DNA of 64,000 bases from CBDDIP01 sp965279405 (GTDB lineage: Bacteria; Actinomycetota; Acidimicrobiia; Acidimicrobiales; Ilumatobacteraceae). Each line of letters opens with the position of its first letter. Position 1 is the stretch's first letter. The position numbers and the translations under genes are program-made. The stretch is from NCBI GenBank assembly GCA_965279405.1, contig OZ257157.1:2232001-2296000 (forward strand), read 5' to 3'. Shown piece after piece: positions 1-7,413 of the stretch. Under the pieces are notes generated by a model, which searched no databases, was not told where the DNA came from, and saw nothing but the letters and a program-made list of their open reading frames with translations.

Positions 1-358
1 CTTCGCGGATCTCCACCCGGCGCAGGCCGCGTCGGGCCGTCGGCTCGTCGTCGCTGTGCACCGCGAAGCCGGAGAACGTGTCGCCGTTGCCGGGCACCTC
101 GTCGACGGTGCCGATCGGCTGCAGCCGGCTCGGGTCGACGGCGATGCCGGTCTCTTCGCGCAGCTCGCGCACGGCAGCCACCTCCAACGTCTCGCCGCAC
201 TCGGCCGCACCGCCGGGCAGCGACCAGGCGTGCAGCCCGAACCAGCTGCGCACGAGCAGGCACGAACCGTCGCTGCGGATCACGAGCACGCGCGTCCGCT
301 GTGCGGGGCCGCGGACCCGATGGGCGACGGTGCTGACGAGCACCCCCAGCCGCGACAT
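1..358 (-). CDS. Nudix hydrolase, C-terminus beyond window edge
   Basis: Hydrolase of nucleoside-diphosphate-linked substrates; the substrate cannot be told from the sequence. The visible 119 residues start MSRLGVLVST and contain a complete Nudix box (G-x5-E-x7-RELREETGI) at about residues 49-71, with the metal-binding Glu residues present. The protein runs off the left edge, so its C-terminus is not seen. The ATG at 358 is supported by a TACGCT box (365-370) ending 6 nt upstream, consistent with a leaderless transcript. It lies just downstream of the TauE/MFS pair on the same strand but has its own promoter-like box. Confidence 0.85.
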   Translation of the reverse strand, partial: MSRLGVLVSTVAHRVRGPAQRTRVLVIRSDGSCLLVRSWFGLHAWSLPGGAAECGETLEVAAVRELREETGIAVDPSRLQPIGTVDEVPGNGDTFSGFAVHSDDEPTARRGLRRVEIRE

Positions 359-364
359 CGTCGA

Positions 365-370
365 AGCGTA
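365..370 (-). promoter_or_regulatory. -10-like box of the Nudix gene
   Basis: TACGCT on the minus strand ends 6 nt before the Nudix ATG. It matches the TA(G/C)NNT pattern seen before many starts in this window. Confidence 0.45.
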
Positions 371-374
371 CGTG

Positions 375-1124
375 TCAGCTGTACGCGTCGATGCCGAGCT
401 TGACGGCCAGACCGAGCGCGGCGATGGCGATGCCGATGCGCAACGGCGTGGGCGGCAGGCGCCGGACGATCTTCGGGCCGAGGGTGTTGCCGACGAACAA
501 CCCGACACCGAGCGGCAGCGCGGCCGTCCAGCGCACGTCGCCGAAGATCACGAACGCGATCGCCGCGACGCCGTTCGCGGCGCCCAACGCCACGGACTTG
601 AGCGCGTTGCTGCGTGGCAGCGTGTCGTGGGTCAGCAGGAGCAGCACGGCCAGCGCCATCGTGCCCGCACCCGCACCGAAGTAGCCGCCGTACACGCCGA
701 TCAGCCCCATCGACCAGACCACCGAACGGCGAGCATGCGCGTGGTGGTCGGCGGCAGCGGCGTCGACCAGCTGTCGGCTGAACATGATCGCCACCGCAGC
801 GAGGCCGATGAGCACCGGCACGATCCGTTCGAACGTGCCGTCGGGGGTGAGGAGCAGCAGCGCGCCTCCGGCCGCGCCGCCGATGGCGCAGGCGATGGAG
901 AGCTGCCGAACGCGCAGGCCCTGGCCGGCGAGCTCCGGCTGCGAGCCGACGGCCGCACCTGCCGTGCCGAGCGTCATCGCGATCGTGTTCGTGACGTTGG
1001 CGCTCACCGCCGGCAACCCGATGGCGAGCAACGCCGGGTAGCTGATCAGTGACGCCAGTCCGGCGACGCTGCCGGTGAGGCCGGCGCCAACGCCGGCCAG
1101 CACGAGCAGCAAGGCCTGCGTCAC
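375..1124 (-). CDS. TauE/SafE-family membrane permease
   Basis: A 249-residue multi-spanning membrane protein of the sulfite exporter TauE/SafE (DUF81) family, thought to move organic or inorganic sulfur anions or other small anions. Hydrophobic segments cover almost the whole length. The family's two half-repeats are visible: the N-terminal half has GAGLTGSVAGLAS, and the second half has a Gly-rich GVYGGYFGAGAGTM segment. The GTG start overlaps the stop of the MFS gene by four bases (GTGA, 1121-1124), so the two are probably co-translated as one unit. No substrate can be assigned. Confidence 0.8.
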   Translation of the reverse strand: MTQALLLVLAGVGAGLTGSVAGLASLISYPALLAIGLPAVSANVTNTIAMTLGTAGAAVGSQPELAGQGLRVRQLSIACAIGGAAGGALLLLTPDGTFERIVPVLIGLAAVAIMFSRQLVDAAAADHHAHARRSVVWSMGLIGVYGGYFGAGAGTMALAVLLLLTHDTLPRSNALKSVALGAANGVAAIAFVIFGDVRWTAALPLGVGLFVGNTLGPKIVRRLPPTPLRIGIAIAALGLAVKLGIDAYS

Positions 1125-2305
1125 GTCAACCGGCCGCGCGCAGTGATCAAGGTCGCGGCGATCGCGGCGAGCACGACCGAACCGATCGCCGAGGTCGCCA
1201 TGCCGTGGTGCTCGTACCAGCGCGTCGCCGGGATCGCGACGGCGGCGCGGGTGAGCGTGACGCCGCCGATCAACATGCCGAGGCCCTTCGCCGGAGCGCC
1301 CGGGGTGAGCAGGGCGCCGAGCGGCAGGCCGCTGATGATCGCCAGCTCGAACCCCATCAGGAACAGGGCCAGACCGCCGAGCATCGACGGCAGGTGGTGC
1401 GCGCCGATGCCGACGATCGCCGCGCCGGGCGCCATGAGCGCCGCGCCGATGACCACGCACCGCTCCTTGCCCCAGCGATCGGTGCGGCCGACCGAGACGA
1501 TGCTGGAGACGAGCTCCACCGCTCCCAGGCCGAACGTGACCGCGGCCAGCTTGGCCGGTGTGAAGTCGAACTCGTCCTCGAGCCACGAGCCGTACGTGAC
1601 GAACATGAACTGCGCGCTGCCGGCCAGTGCACCGACCGCAGCAGCGGTGACGATGATCAACCTCCACGGAGACTGGTTGTCGCGAGTCGCTTGCGCTTCG
1701 TGAGCGGTGACGGCGCCCGGGTGGTCCTCGTGTGGAAGCCGCCGGTGCAGGGCGGCGGCAGCGCCGAGCACCACCGCGGCGATGACGACGTAGGCAACGT
1801 TCCACGACGACACGGCGACGACGAGCGCGAGCGCGCTCACTCCGACGAGGAGCCCGAGCGACCACGACGTCTCCGTCAGGCTGATGACGCGACTGCGGAC
1901 CTCGAACGGCACGCGATCGGCGATCCAGCCGCCGAGGGCGATGTCGTAGGTCACCTTGGCGACGGAGAGGATCGACAGGGCGACGACGAACACCCAGAGG
2001 TGCGTCGCCGCTGCCGCGAGCAGCGCGCCGACCGCGATCCCCAGCAGTCCGGCGGTCATCGAGGTGCGACGCGTGGTGCGCTCCACCATCCGGCCGACGA
2101 TCGGGGCCGACAGGGCCACCAGCTCGGTGATCGCCAGCCCGACGCCCAGCGTGCCGAGGCTGACGTGGAGCCCCGAGGCGATCGTGGCCAGGAACGGGAC
2201 GGGGAAGCGGTACGCGGCGTTGCCGGCGAAGCGACCGACGGTCAGCAACGTGACGTTGCCTCGCACATCGTGGTCATACGTTTCGTCGAGGACCCGGCCG
2301 AGCAC
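1121..2305 (-). CDS. MFS transporter
   Basis: A 394-residue major facilitator superfamily permease with about 12 hydrophobic segments in two halves. A basic loop VERTTRRT follows the first segments and a long charged loop (LHRRLPHEDHPG) sits mid-protein. I chose GTG at 2305 because a TAGGGT box (2314-2319) lies 8 nt upstream; the TTG at 2314 falls inside that box and would not be transcribed. The next gene (TauE/SafE) overlaps its stop, so the two transporters form an operon divergent from aspartate kinase. The substrate is unknown; a drug or metabolite exporter is likely. Confidence 0.8.
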   Translation of the reverse strand: MLGRVLDETYDHDVRGNVTLLTVGRFAGNAAYRFPVPFLATIASGLHVSLGTLGVGLAITELVALSAPIVGRMVERTTRRTSMTAGLLGIAVGALLAAAATHLWVFVVALSILSVAKVTYDIALGGWIADRVPFEVRSRVISLTETSWSLGLLVGVSALALVVAVSSWNVAYVVIAAVVLGAAAALHRRLPHEDHPGAVTAHEAQATRDNQSPWRLIIVTAAAVGALAGSAQFMFVTYGSWLEDEFDFTPAKLAAVTFGLGAVELVSSIVSVGRTDRWGKERCVVIGAALMAPGAAIVGIGAHHLPSMLGGLALFLMGFELAIISGLPLGALLTPGAPAKGLGMLIGGVTLTRAAVAIPATRWYEHHGMATSAIGSVVLAAIAATLITARGRLT

Positions 2306-2313
2306 GACGGGCA

Positions 2314-2319
2314 ACCCTA
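2314..2319 (-). promoter_or_regulatory. -10-like box of the MFS-TauE operon
   Basis: TAGGGT on the minus strand lies 8 nt before GTG 2305. It overlaps the more upstream TTG and therefore argues for the shorter protein. Confidence 0.45.
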
Positions 2320-2382
2320 TTGGGCGGTGCTGTGATCGCCGCCTTCCGTTCCGATCGACCCCGCCGGGTGAACCGCGGCCGG

Positions 2383-2388
2383 TAGCGT
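2383..2388 (+). promoter_or_regulatory. -10-like box of aspartate kinase
   Basis: TAGCGT lies 9 nt before GTG 2398, with no Shine-Dalgarno sequence between them. A leaderless transcript is likely. Confidence 0.45.
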
Positions 2389-2397
2389 GTCGGTCCC

Positions 2398-3648
2398 GTG
2401 GCCCTCATCGTCCAGAAGTACGGCGGCACCTCCGTCGCCGACCCAGATCGCATCCGCGCCGTTGCCGAGAACGTCGCGTTCACCAAGCGTCACGGCAACG
2501 ACGTCGTCGTCGTGGTCAGCGCGATGGGCAAGGCCACCGACAACCTCATCGCCCTGGCCGAGAGCGTCTCGCCCGTCCAGCCCGGCCGCGAGATGGACAT
2601 GCTGCTCACGACCGGCGAGCGGGTCACCGCCGCGCTGATGACGATGGCGCTGGCCAACCTGGGCATCGACGCGATCAGCTTCACCGGCAGCCAGGTCGGC
2701 ATCATCACCGACAACGTGCACCGCAAGGCGAAGATCGTCGAGGTCAAGGGCGACCGCGTCCGCGAGGCGCTGGCCCAGGGCAAGGTGGCCGTCGTCGCCG
2801 GCTTCCAGGGCGTCAGCGTGGACAAGGAGATCACGACGATGGGTCGTGGCGCCAGCGATCTCACCGCCTCCGCGCTGGCCAAGGCGCTCGACGCCGACGC
2901 CTGCGAGATCTACACCGACGTCACCGGTGTCTTCACCGCCGACCCGCGCATCGTGCCCCAGGCGCGCAAGCTGCCGCGGATCAGCTTCGACGAGATGCTC
3001 GAGATGGCAGGCGCCGGCAGCAAGGTGCTGGCCCTGCGCAGCGTCGAGTTCGCCCGCAACCACAACGTTCCACTCCACGTGCGTTCCAGCTTCACCTGGG
3101 AACCCGGCACGTGGGTCACCGACGAGGAGCTGTCCATGGAAGAGCCGATCATCTCCGGTGTCGTCACCGACATGAGCGAGAGCAAGGTCACGATCGTCGC
3201 CGTGCCGGACCGCCCCGGCATCTCGGCGGCGCTGTTCGAGCCGTTGGCCAAGGCCAACGTCAACGTCGACATGATCGTGCAGAACACGAGCCACGACGGC
3301 ACCACCGACATCAGCTTCACGATGCCGAAGGCCGACATGTCCACCGCCGAATCGATCGTGCAGCGCGTGGCGGACGAGGTCGGCGCGAAGGGCGTCGACC
3401 ACGACGTCGACATCGCCAAGGTCAGCCTCGTCGGTGCGGGCATGAAGAGCAGCCCGGGCATCGCCGCGACGATGTTCCGCACGCTCGCCGACAACGACGT
3501 CAACATCGAGATGATCTCGACGAGCACGATCCGCATCAGCGTCGTCATCGCCGCCGCCGACCTCGAGCGCGCCGCGCGAGCGCTGCACACCGCCTTCGGT
3601 CTCGACTCCGGTCAGGCCTACGCAGCACCACTGCCGGAGCGCAAGTAA
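2398..3648 (+). CDS. lysC: Aspartate kinase
   Basis: Phosphorylates aspartate, the first step towards lysine (and diaminopimelate for the wall), threonine and methionine; cytosolic. At 416 residues it is the usual length of actinobacterial Ask. The kinase domain opens with the VQKYGGTSVAD signature and carries FTGSQVGI and the GRGASDLTA segment. Two ACT domains fill the region from about residue 265 (SKVTIVAVPDRPGISA and SLVGAGMKSSPGIAATMF), the expected feedback site for lysine/threonine. In Corynebacterium the C-terminal half is also made from an internal start; this was not assessed here. The usual neighbour asd is 15.4 kb away at 19069, not adjacent. Confidence 0.96.
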   Translation: MALIVQKYGGTSVADPDRIRAVAENVAFTKRHGNDVVVVVSAMGKATDNLIALAESVSPVQPGREMDMLLTTGERVTAALMTMALANLGIDAISFTGSQVGIITDNVHRKAKIVEVKGDRVREALAQGKVAVVAGFQGVSVDKEITTMGRGASDLTASALAKALDADACEIYTDVTGVFTADPRIVPQARKLPRISFDEMLEMAGAGSKVLALRSVEFARNHNVPLHVRSSFTWEPGTWVTDEELSMEEPIISGVVTDMSESKVTIVAVPDRPGISAALFEPLAKANVNVDMIVQNTSHDGTTDISFTMPKADMSTAESIVQRVADEVGAKGVDHDVDIAKVSLVGAGMKSSPGIAATMFRTLADNDVNIEMISTSTIRISVVIAAADLERAARALHTAFGLDSGQAYAAPLPERK

Positions 3649-3668
3649 CCGATGACCGAGGCCGGCCG

Positions 3669-4496
3669 ATGACCCAGCGCAAGCAGCACGTGCCGTGGAA
3701 CGCGGCCGGCAGCGCGTCCGAGAGCGAGCACAGCGCCGACGACGTCGTGCGACAGACCGGGTGGGTGTTCAACAACCGCACCGGCAGCGAGCTCAACCTG
3801 GCCGACTTCGTCAACAGCGGTGATCACGAGGTGGGCGCGTACGTCCAAGCGTTCGGCTTGGAGCCGGAGGAAGGTCGCCCGTCCACGCTGGTCGAGATCG
3901 GCTCGGGCATCGGGAGGATGACGTGCGCGTTCACCCGCTTCTACGGTCGTGTCATCGCGTGCGATCTCGACGGCGCGTTCCTCGAACGCTGCCGTGAGAC
4001 CGTGGCCCAGTTCGGGCTCCCGGAGCGGCTGCACACCGTTCGGGTGGCCGACGGTCACAGCCTGCAGATCGACTCCGACGTCGCCGACGTGGTGTTCAGC
4101 TACATCACGTTCCAGCACTGCCACGGCGATGACGCGGTGCGACTGACCGCCGAAGCGGTGCGCATCGCCAAACCCGGCGCCCGCATCGCGTTGAACTACC
4201 GCACGTGGGTTCCCGCCGATGCAGTGCTGTGGCCGGCCGGCAAGGTGATGCGCGCCCTGTGGCGTCTGCCCGGCATCGGTCAACGACTGGCGACCAACCG
4301 CCTCGCGACTCGCGTCGGCTGGCAGGCCAACCGGCTGCAGCCGACGGCGGTGCTGGCCGGAGTGAGCGGGCAGCTGACCGAGGTGCGCATCTTCCGCTCG
4401 TCGAAGCGTCGACCGTTCGCCGTGCCCGGCACCACTGACGCCGTGTTCGACGGCATCAACCCCAGCCACTGGTGGCTCGTCGCCCGCAAGGCCTGA
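3669..4496 (+). CDS. Class I SAM-dependent methyltransferase
   Basis: A 275-residue protein with a Rossmann-type methyltransferase core. Motif I is LVEIGSGIGRMT at about residues 76-87, followed by an acidic strand end (VIACDLDGAF) and a motif-III-like stretch (DVVFSYITFQH). The long C-terminal part (LWPAGKVMRALWRLPG onward) is basic and amphipathic, so it may contact membrane or a large substrate. ATG 3669 lies 20 nt after lysC and the gene is probably read through from it, although no functional link is evident. The acceptor substrate is unknown. Confidence 0.7.
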   Translation: MTQRKQHVPWNAAGSASESEHSADDVVRQTGWVFNNRTGSELNLADFVNSGDHEVGAYVQAFGLEPEEGRPSTLVEIGSGIGRMTCAFTRFYGRVIACDLDGAFLERCRETVAQFGLPERLHTVRVADGHSLQIDSDVADVVFSYITFQHCHGDDAVRLTAEAVRIAKPGARIALNYRTWVPADAVLWPAGKVMRALWRLPGIGQRLATNRLATRVGWQANRLQPTAVLAGVSGQLTEVRIFRSSKRRPFAVPGTTDAVFDGINPSHWWLVARKA

Positions 4497-4556
4497 TCGC
4501 GTTGCGTCGGCTGCCGGCGCCGCGTCATCGACCGGGAGGCAGGACGTCGTGTCGGG

Positions 4557-5204
4557 GTGCTTGCCCCGTCCGTTCGCCGTGCCGTCGTCTGTCTCGCCAT
4601 GGGACTGGCTGGTTGCGCCGCACCAACGGAGGCGCAACGTCAGCTCGAGCCGCTCGCCCCGCTCGTCGCGCCGGTCGCCACCCACGACGGCGATCTCGTC
4701 GCGGCAAGCCAACCGGTGCTGCCCGACGGGATCGACGAAGCGACCGTCGAGGGCCTGTGCGGCGGCTGGTGCGACAAGGAGGCGTACGTGGCCACCTCGC
4801 ACGCCGAGCTCGGGCTGGGTCGCTTCGTGTGGCTGTTCAGTCCGATCGGCGGCGCGGTCGGGCCGGTCTTCGTCGTCGACGGTGAGGTCCGCTGGTCGCT
4901 CCCGGTGGCCGATCCCACGGCTCACGCACGTCGCGCGTCCGTGGACGTGCTCGGGCACGTGTTCTTCCAGGTCGAGCTCGGCGACGGCCGTGAGGAGGTG
5001 GTGGTGCTCGTGCCCACCGAGCACGGCTTCACCGACCTGCGCACGTTGGGCCCGTCGAGCCCGTGGCGCGCGGCCGGCGCGGCGTACGGCGACATCGGCG
5101 GTGGGGAGGTGGTGGTGCTCGTCGACGACGGAGACGGTCCGGTGGTGTACCGCTGGGACGGCAACGACTACGCCGTCGTCGATCTCGTCAGCGAGGCGGG
5201 GTGA
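4557..5204 (+). CDS. Putative lipoprotein, unknown function
   Basis: I do not recognise the family. The 215-residue product begins with a short basic stretch and a hydrophobic run ending in LAGC, a lipobox, so it is probably exported and lipid-anchored at Cys20. The mature part is acidic and rich in short beta-strand-like stretches (GPVFVVDGEVRWSLPV, GEVVVLVDDGDG), resembling a small beta-propeller fragment. GTG 4557 is chosen because the internal ATG is too close to the lipobox to leave a signal peptide. Its last 17 bases overlap the 3' end of the convergent M28-like gene. Confidence 0.6.
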   Translation: MLAPSVRRAVVCLAMGLAGCAAPTEAQRQLEPLAPLVAPVATHDGDLVAASQPVLPDGIDEATVEGLCGGWCDKEAYVATSHAELGLGRFVWLFSPIGGAVGPVFVVDGEVRWSLPVADPTAHARRASVDVLGHVFFQVELGDGREEVVVLVPTEHGFTDLRTLGPSSPWRAAGAAYGDIGGGEVVVLVDDGDGPVVYRWDGNDYAVVDLVSEAG

Positions 5205-6711
5205 GCGGCGCCACCTCGTCGGGCACGTGCTCGACGCCGACGGGCGCACCCGCAGCCCTCGCAGCGCGGTCGGCGAGGTAGTCGCCGGCGATCTCCTCGC
5301 GGGGCACGCGGTCGAGGGCGCGCACGACGTCACCGGCAGCGAGCGTCTGGCGGCGCAGCCGGGCGACGTCGATCGCGTCTGCGCCGAACGCCGGCGCCCA
5401 GAGCGACCACGGCCCGGTGATGATCGACGTGGTCGGGAGGAGGTGCACGTTGTAGTGCGTGCCGAGCCCACCGAAGGAGACGATGCGCGGCACCTGCCCG
5501 TCGACCGGCGCACCGAAGCCGGGAGCGAGCAGCACCCGCTCCAGCTGACGTCCGTCGACGGCGTCGATCACGGCGCGGCGGAGCACCTCGCTCGGGCCCG
5601 CGGCCCACAGCACCGGCTCGGCACTCGCGGTGAGCTCGAGCCGACGTCCTGGGCCGTCCGGTCGATCCACCGGCACGAGCTCCCGCGCGCCGAGGTGCTC
5701 GATGGCGAACACGAACGCGATGTTTCCGTCGTCGTACTGCTCGTCGAGCTGGGCTGCGTAGCGGGCGGAGCCCTCCCGAGAGATGTGCAGGTGTGCGGTC
5801 GTGAAGGCGAGCTCGATCGTGCGATGACGTTGCTCGATCGGGAGCGCGGCGAAGTGCTGGCCGAGTGCGAGGAGGGCGGCGATGCCGTTCTCCTGGACCC
5901 AGGTGTTGCCGTCGGTGTGGGTGACGAGGATGATCCGCTCCGGCGTCTGCCCGGGCAGGGTGGCGATGACGTTGCGAGTGGCGGCGGACCCGACCTCGGC
6001 GGTGACGGTGATCTCGACGGTGTCGCCCGATGCTGCCTTCCCCCGCAGCTCGTCGCGCTCGTCGACGCCGACGAACACGGCCGGGACTCGGTAGTGCGTG
6101 CCGCGGTGCGGCTCGAAGTACCCGGCGACCTGTTCGCGCGGGAGGTCGAAGGCGATGATCACACCAGCCGCACCGGCGGCGCCGGCGGCGAGGAGGTCGG
6201 CGTCGAGGAGCTCGTTGGCGAGCCCCGGCCGGTCCCAGGTCTGACCGCGCAGCTCGTCGCAGTCGGCGGTGACGTGCAGGCCCAGCGAGAGCAGCGCGTC
6301 GTACGGCACCGGGATGTGCGGGAAGTCGCGCACCACCACTCGACCTGCTGCGTTCTCGGCGGTGATCGTCACTCCCGGCGGCAGGTGGGCCAACGGTGCG
6401 GCGGCGCTCGCCGGCAACGAGTACGGCACCGCGCCGGCGACCGCGATGTCCCGGCCGTCGGCGCGCAGCCGGCCCGCTGCCGCGAGGTCGCCGGTCGGCA
6501 TCGGCTGCCAGCGCAGCACCTCGTACTCGTCGGAACGCACGGTGAAGCCGGGGATGGCTCGCAGCGATTCCTCGACCCACTCGATGATCCCGGCGTGCGC
6601 ATCGGTGCCCGTGCCGCGGAACCCGGCGGCGCCGATGCGATCGCACCACTCCTGCAGGACCGCCTCGCTGGCGAAGTCGTCGTCGATCGGCGGGCTCGTC
6701 ACGCTTCCCAT
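5188..6711 (-). CDS. M28-like metallopeptidase-fold protein
   Basis: A 507-residue protein with the layout of M28 aminopeptidases: an N-terminal catalytic half, a PA-like insert (about residues 110-230) and a C-terminal catalytic half. A VTHTDGNTW segment corresponds to the first zinc-ligand HxD motif, and ENGIAALLALG aligns with the family's DNxSG(V/I)AxLLE segment, though the bridging Asp-Asn is Glu-Asn here. The usual Glu-Glu pair after the next strand is replaced by TTAHLH. The metal site is therefore altered and activity is uncertain. No signal peptide is seen. It is divergent from the TetR gene of the acyl-CoA operon and may share its operator region. Confidence 0.6.
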   Translation of the reverse strand: MGSVTSPPIDDDFASEAVLQEWCDRIGAAGFRGTGTDAHAGIIEWVEESLRAIPGFTVRSDEYEVLRWQPMPTGDLAAAGRLRADGRDIAVAGAVPYSLPASAAAPLAHLPPGVTITAENAAGRVVVRDFPHIPVPYDALLSLGLHVTADCDELRGQTWDRPGLANELLDADLLAAGAAGAAGVIIAFDLPREQVAGYFEPHRGTHYRVPAVFVGVDERDELRGKAASGDTVEITVTAEVGSAATRNVIATLPGQTPERIILVTHTDGNTWVQENGIAALLALGQHFAALPIEQRHRTIELAFTTAHLHISREGSARYAAQLDEQYDDGNIAFVFAIEHLGARELVPVDRPDGPGRRLELTASAEPVLWAAGPSEVLRRAVIDAVDGRQLERVLLAPGFGAPVDGQVPRIVSFGGLGTHYNVHLLPTTSIITGPWSLWAPAFGADAIDVARLRRQTLAAGDVVRALDRVPREEIAGDYLADRAARAAGAPVGVEHVPDEVAPLTPPR

Positions 6712-6751
6712 CCTCGCGGACGGCGATCGCTGCGACGTCGACGCTTGCCTG

Positions 6752-6767
6752 CCTAACGTCCGTTAGG
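6752..6767. promoter_or_regulatory. Perfect 16-bp palindrome, likely TetR operator
   Basis: CCTAACG-TC-CGTTAGG, with 7-bp arms and a 2-bp spacer, sits between the divergent M28-like and TetR genes. It overlaps a TTAGGT box (6763-6768). Its form and place fit autoregulation by the adjacent TetR protein. Confidence 0.65.
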
Positions 6768-6780
6768 TATGGTCCGAGGC

Positions 6781-7413
6781 GTGGTCACACCGTCGCAGCC
6801 CGACCCAGCATCGGTCGGTGGTCGGGAACGGATCCTCGTCGCCGCTGCGGCTCGGTTCGCCGAGCTCGGCTATGCCGAGACGTCGCTGCGCCTGATCGCC
6901 GCCGACGTCGAGATGAAGGCGGGTTCGCTCTACTACCACTTCGAGTCGAAGGACGATCTGATCCTGAGCGTCCTCCGCCGCGGGATCGGGTTGATGGTCG
7001 ACGCGTTCACCAGCGTCGAGCAGGACGCCGCTGACGAGACCGACGATGCGGGCGGACGCGAACGGCTGGCCGCTCACGTCGTTGCTCACCTCCGGGTGCT
7101 GCACGGCAACTTCGAGTTCACCTCGCTGCACGTCAACACGTTCCGCACCGCCCCGGCTGCGGTGCGCGCCACGATCGTTCCCGAACGCGACGCGTACGAG
7201 GCGAAGTGGACGCAGCTGCTGCGATCGATCCTGCCCCGCCAGTCCGACGAGGAGATCGGCATCCTGCGGCTCGTGCTGTTCGGCGCGATGAACTCGTCGA
7301 TCGAGTGGTTCGACGCCGAGCGCGGCGGCCTCGACGCGTTCGCCGAGGTCATCACGAACCAGTTCTGGTACGGCGCGTCGTTCGCCGACGCCAGCGCGAC
7401 ACGGGGTCGCTGA
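6781..7413 (+). CDS. TetR-family regulator of the acyl-CoA (leucine) operon
   Basis: A 210-residue one-component repressor. The N-terminal helix-turn-helix region (about residues 12-58: RERILVAAAARFAELGYAETSLRLIAADVEMKAGSLYYHFESKDDL) is a textbook TetR DNA-binding domain; the C-terminal part is the ligand pocket. I prefer GTG 6781 because the ATG at 6769 abuts the promoter-like TTAGGT box inside the palindrome; ATG 6769 would add four residues. The stop codon shares a base with the ATG of the carboxylase beta gene (TGATG), so the regulator heads the operon. An acyl-CoA intermediate is the expected ligand by analogy with similar operons. Confidence 0.85.
   Translation: MVTPSQPDPASVGGRERILVAAAARFAELGYAETSLRLIAADVEMKAGSLYYHFESKDDLILSVLRRGIGLMVDAFTSVEQDAADETDDAGGRERLAAHVVAHLRVLHGNFEFTSLHVNTFRTAPAAVRATIVPERDAYEAKWTQLLRSILPRQSDEEIGILRLVLFGAMNSSIEWFDAERGGLDAFAEVITNQFWYGASFADASATRGR

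Noticed and set aside
2317..3588. 423-codon minus-strand frame opposite lysC
   Set aside because: A shadow of aspartate kinase: Asp/Val/His-rich with no domain, and antisense to a complete enzyme.
1956..3668. Upstream extension of the methyltransferase frame through lysC
   Set aside because: The stretch before ATG 3669 is Arg/Pro-rich shadow sequence of lysC; methyltransferase similarity starts only after 3669.
3618..5513. Long minus-strand open frame (631 codons) opposite the methyltransferase and lipoprotein genes
   Set aside because: It lies antisense to genes with clear motifs, its sequence is low-complexity Arg/Asp/Ala-rich, and such frames are expected in GC-rich DNA.
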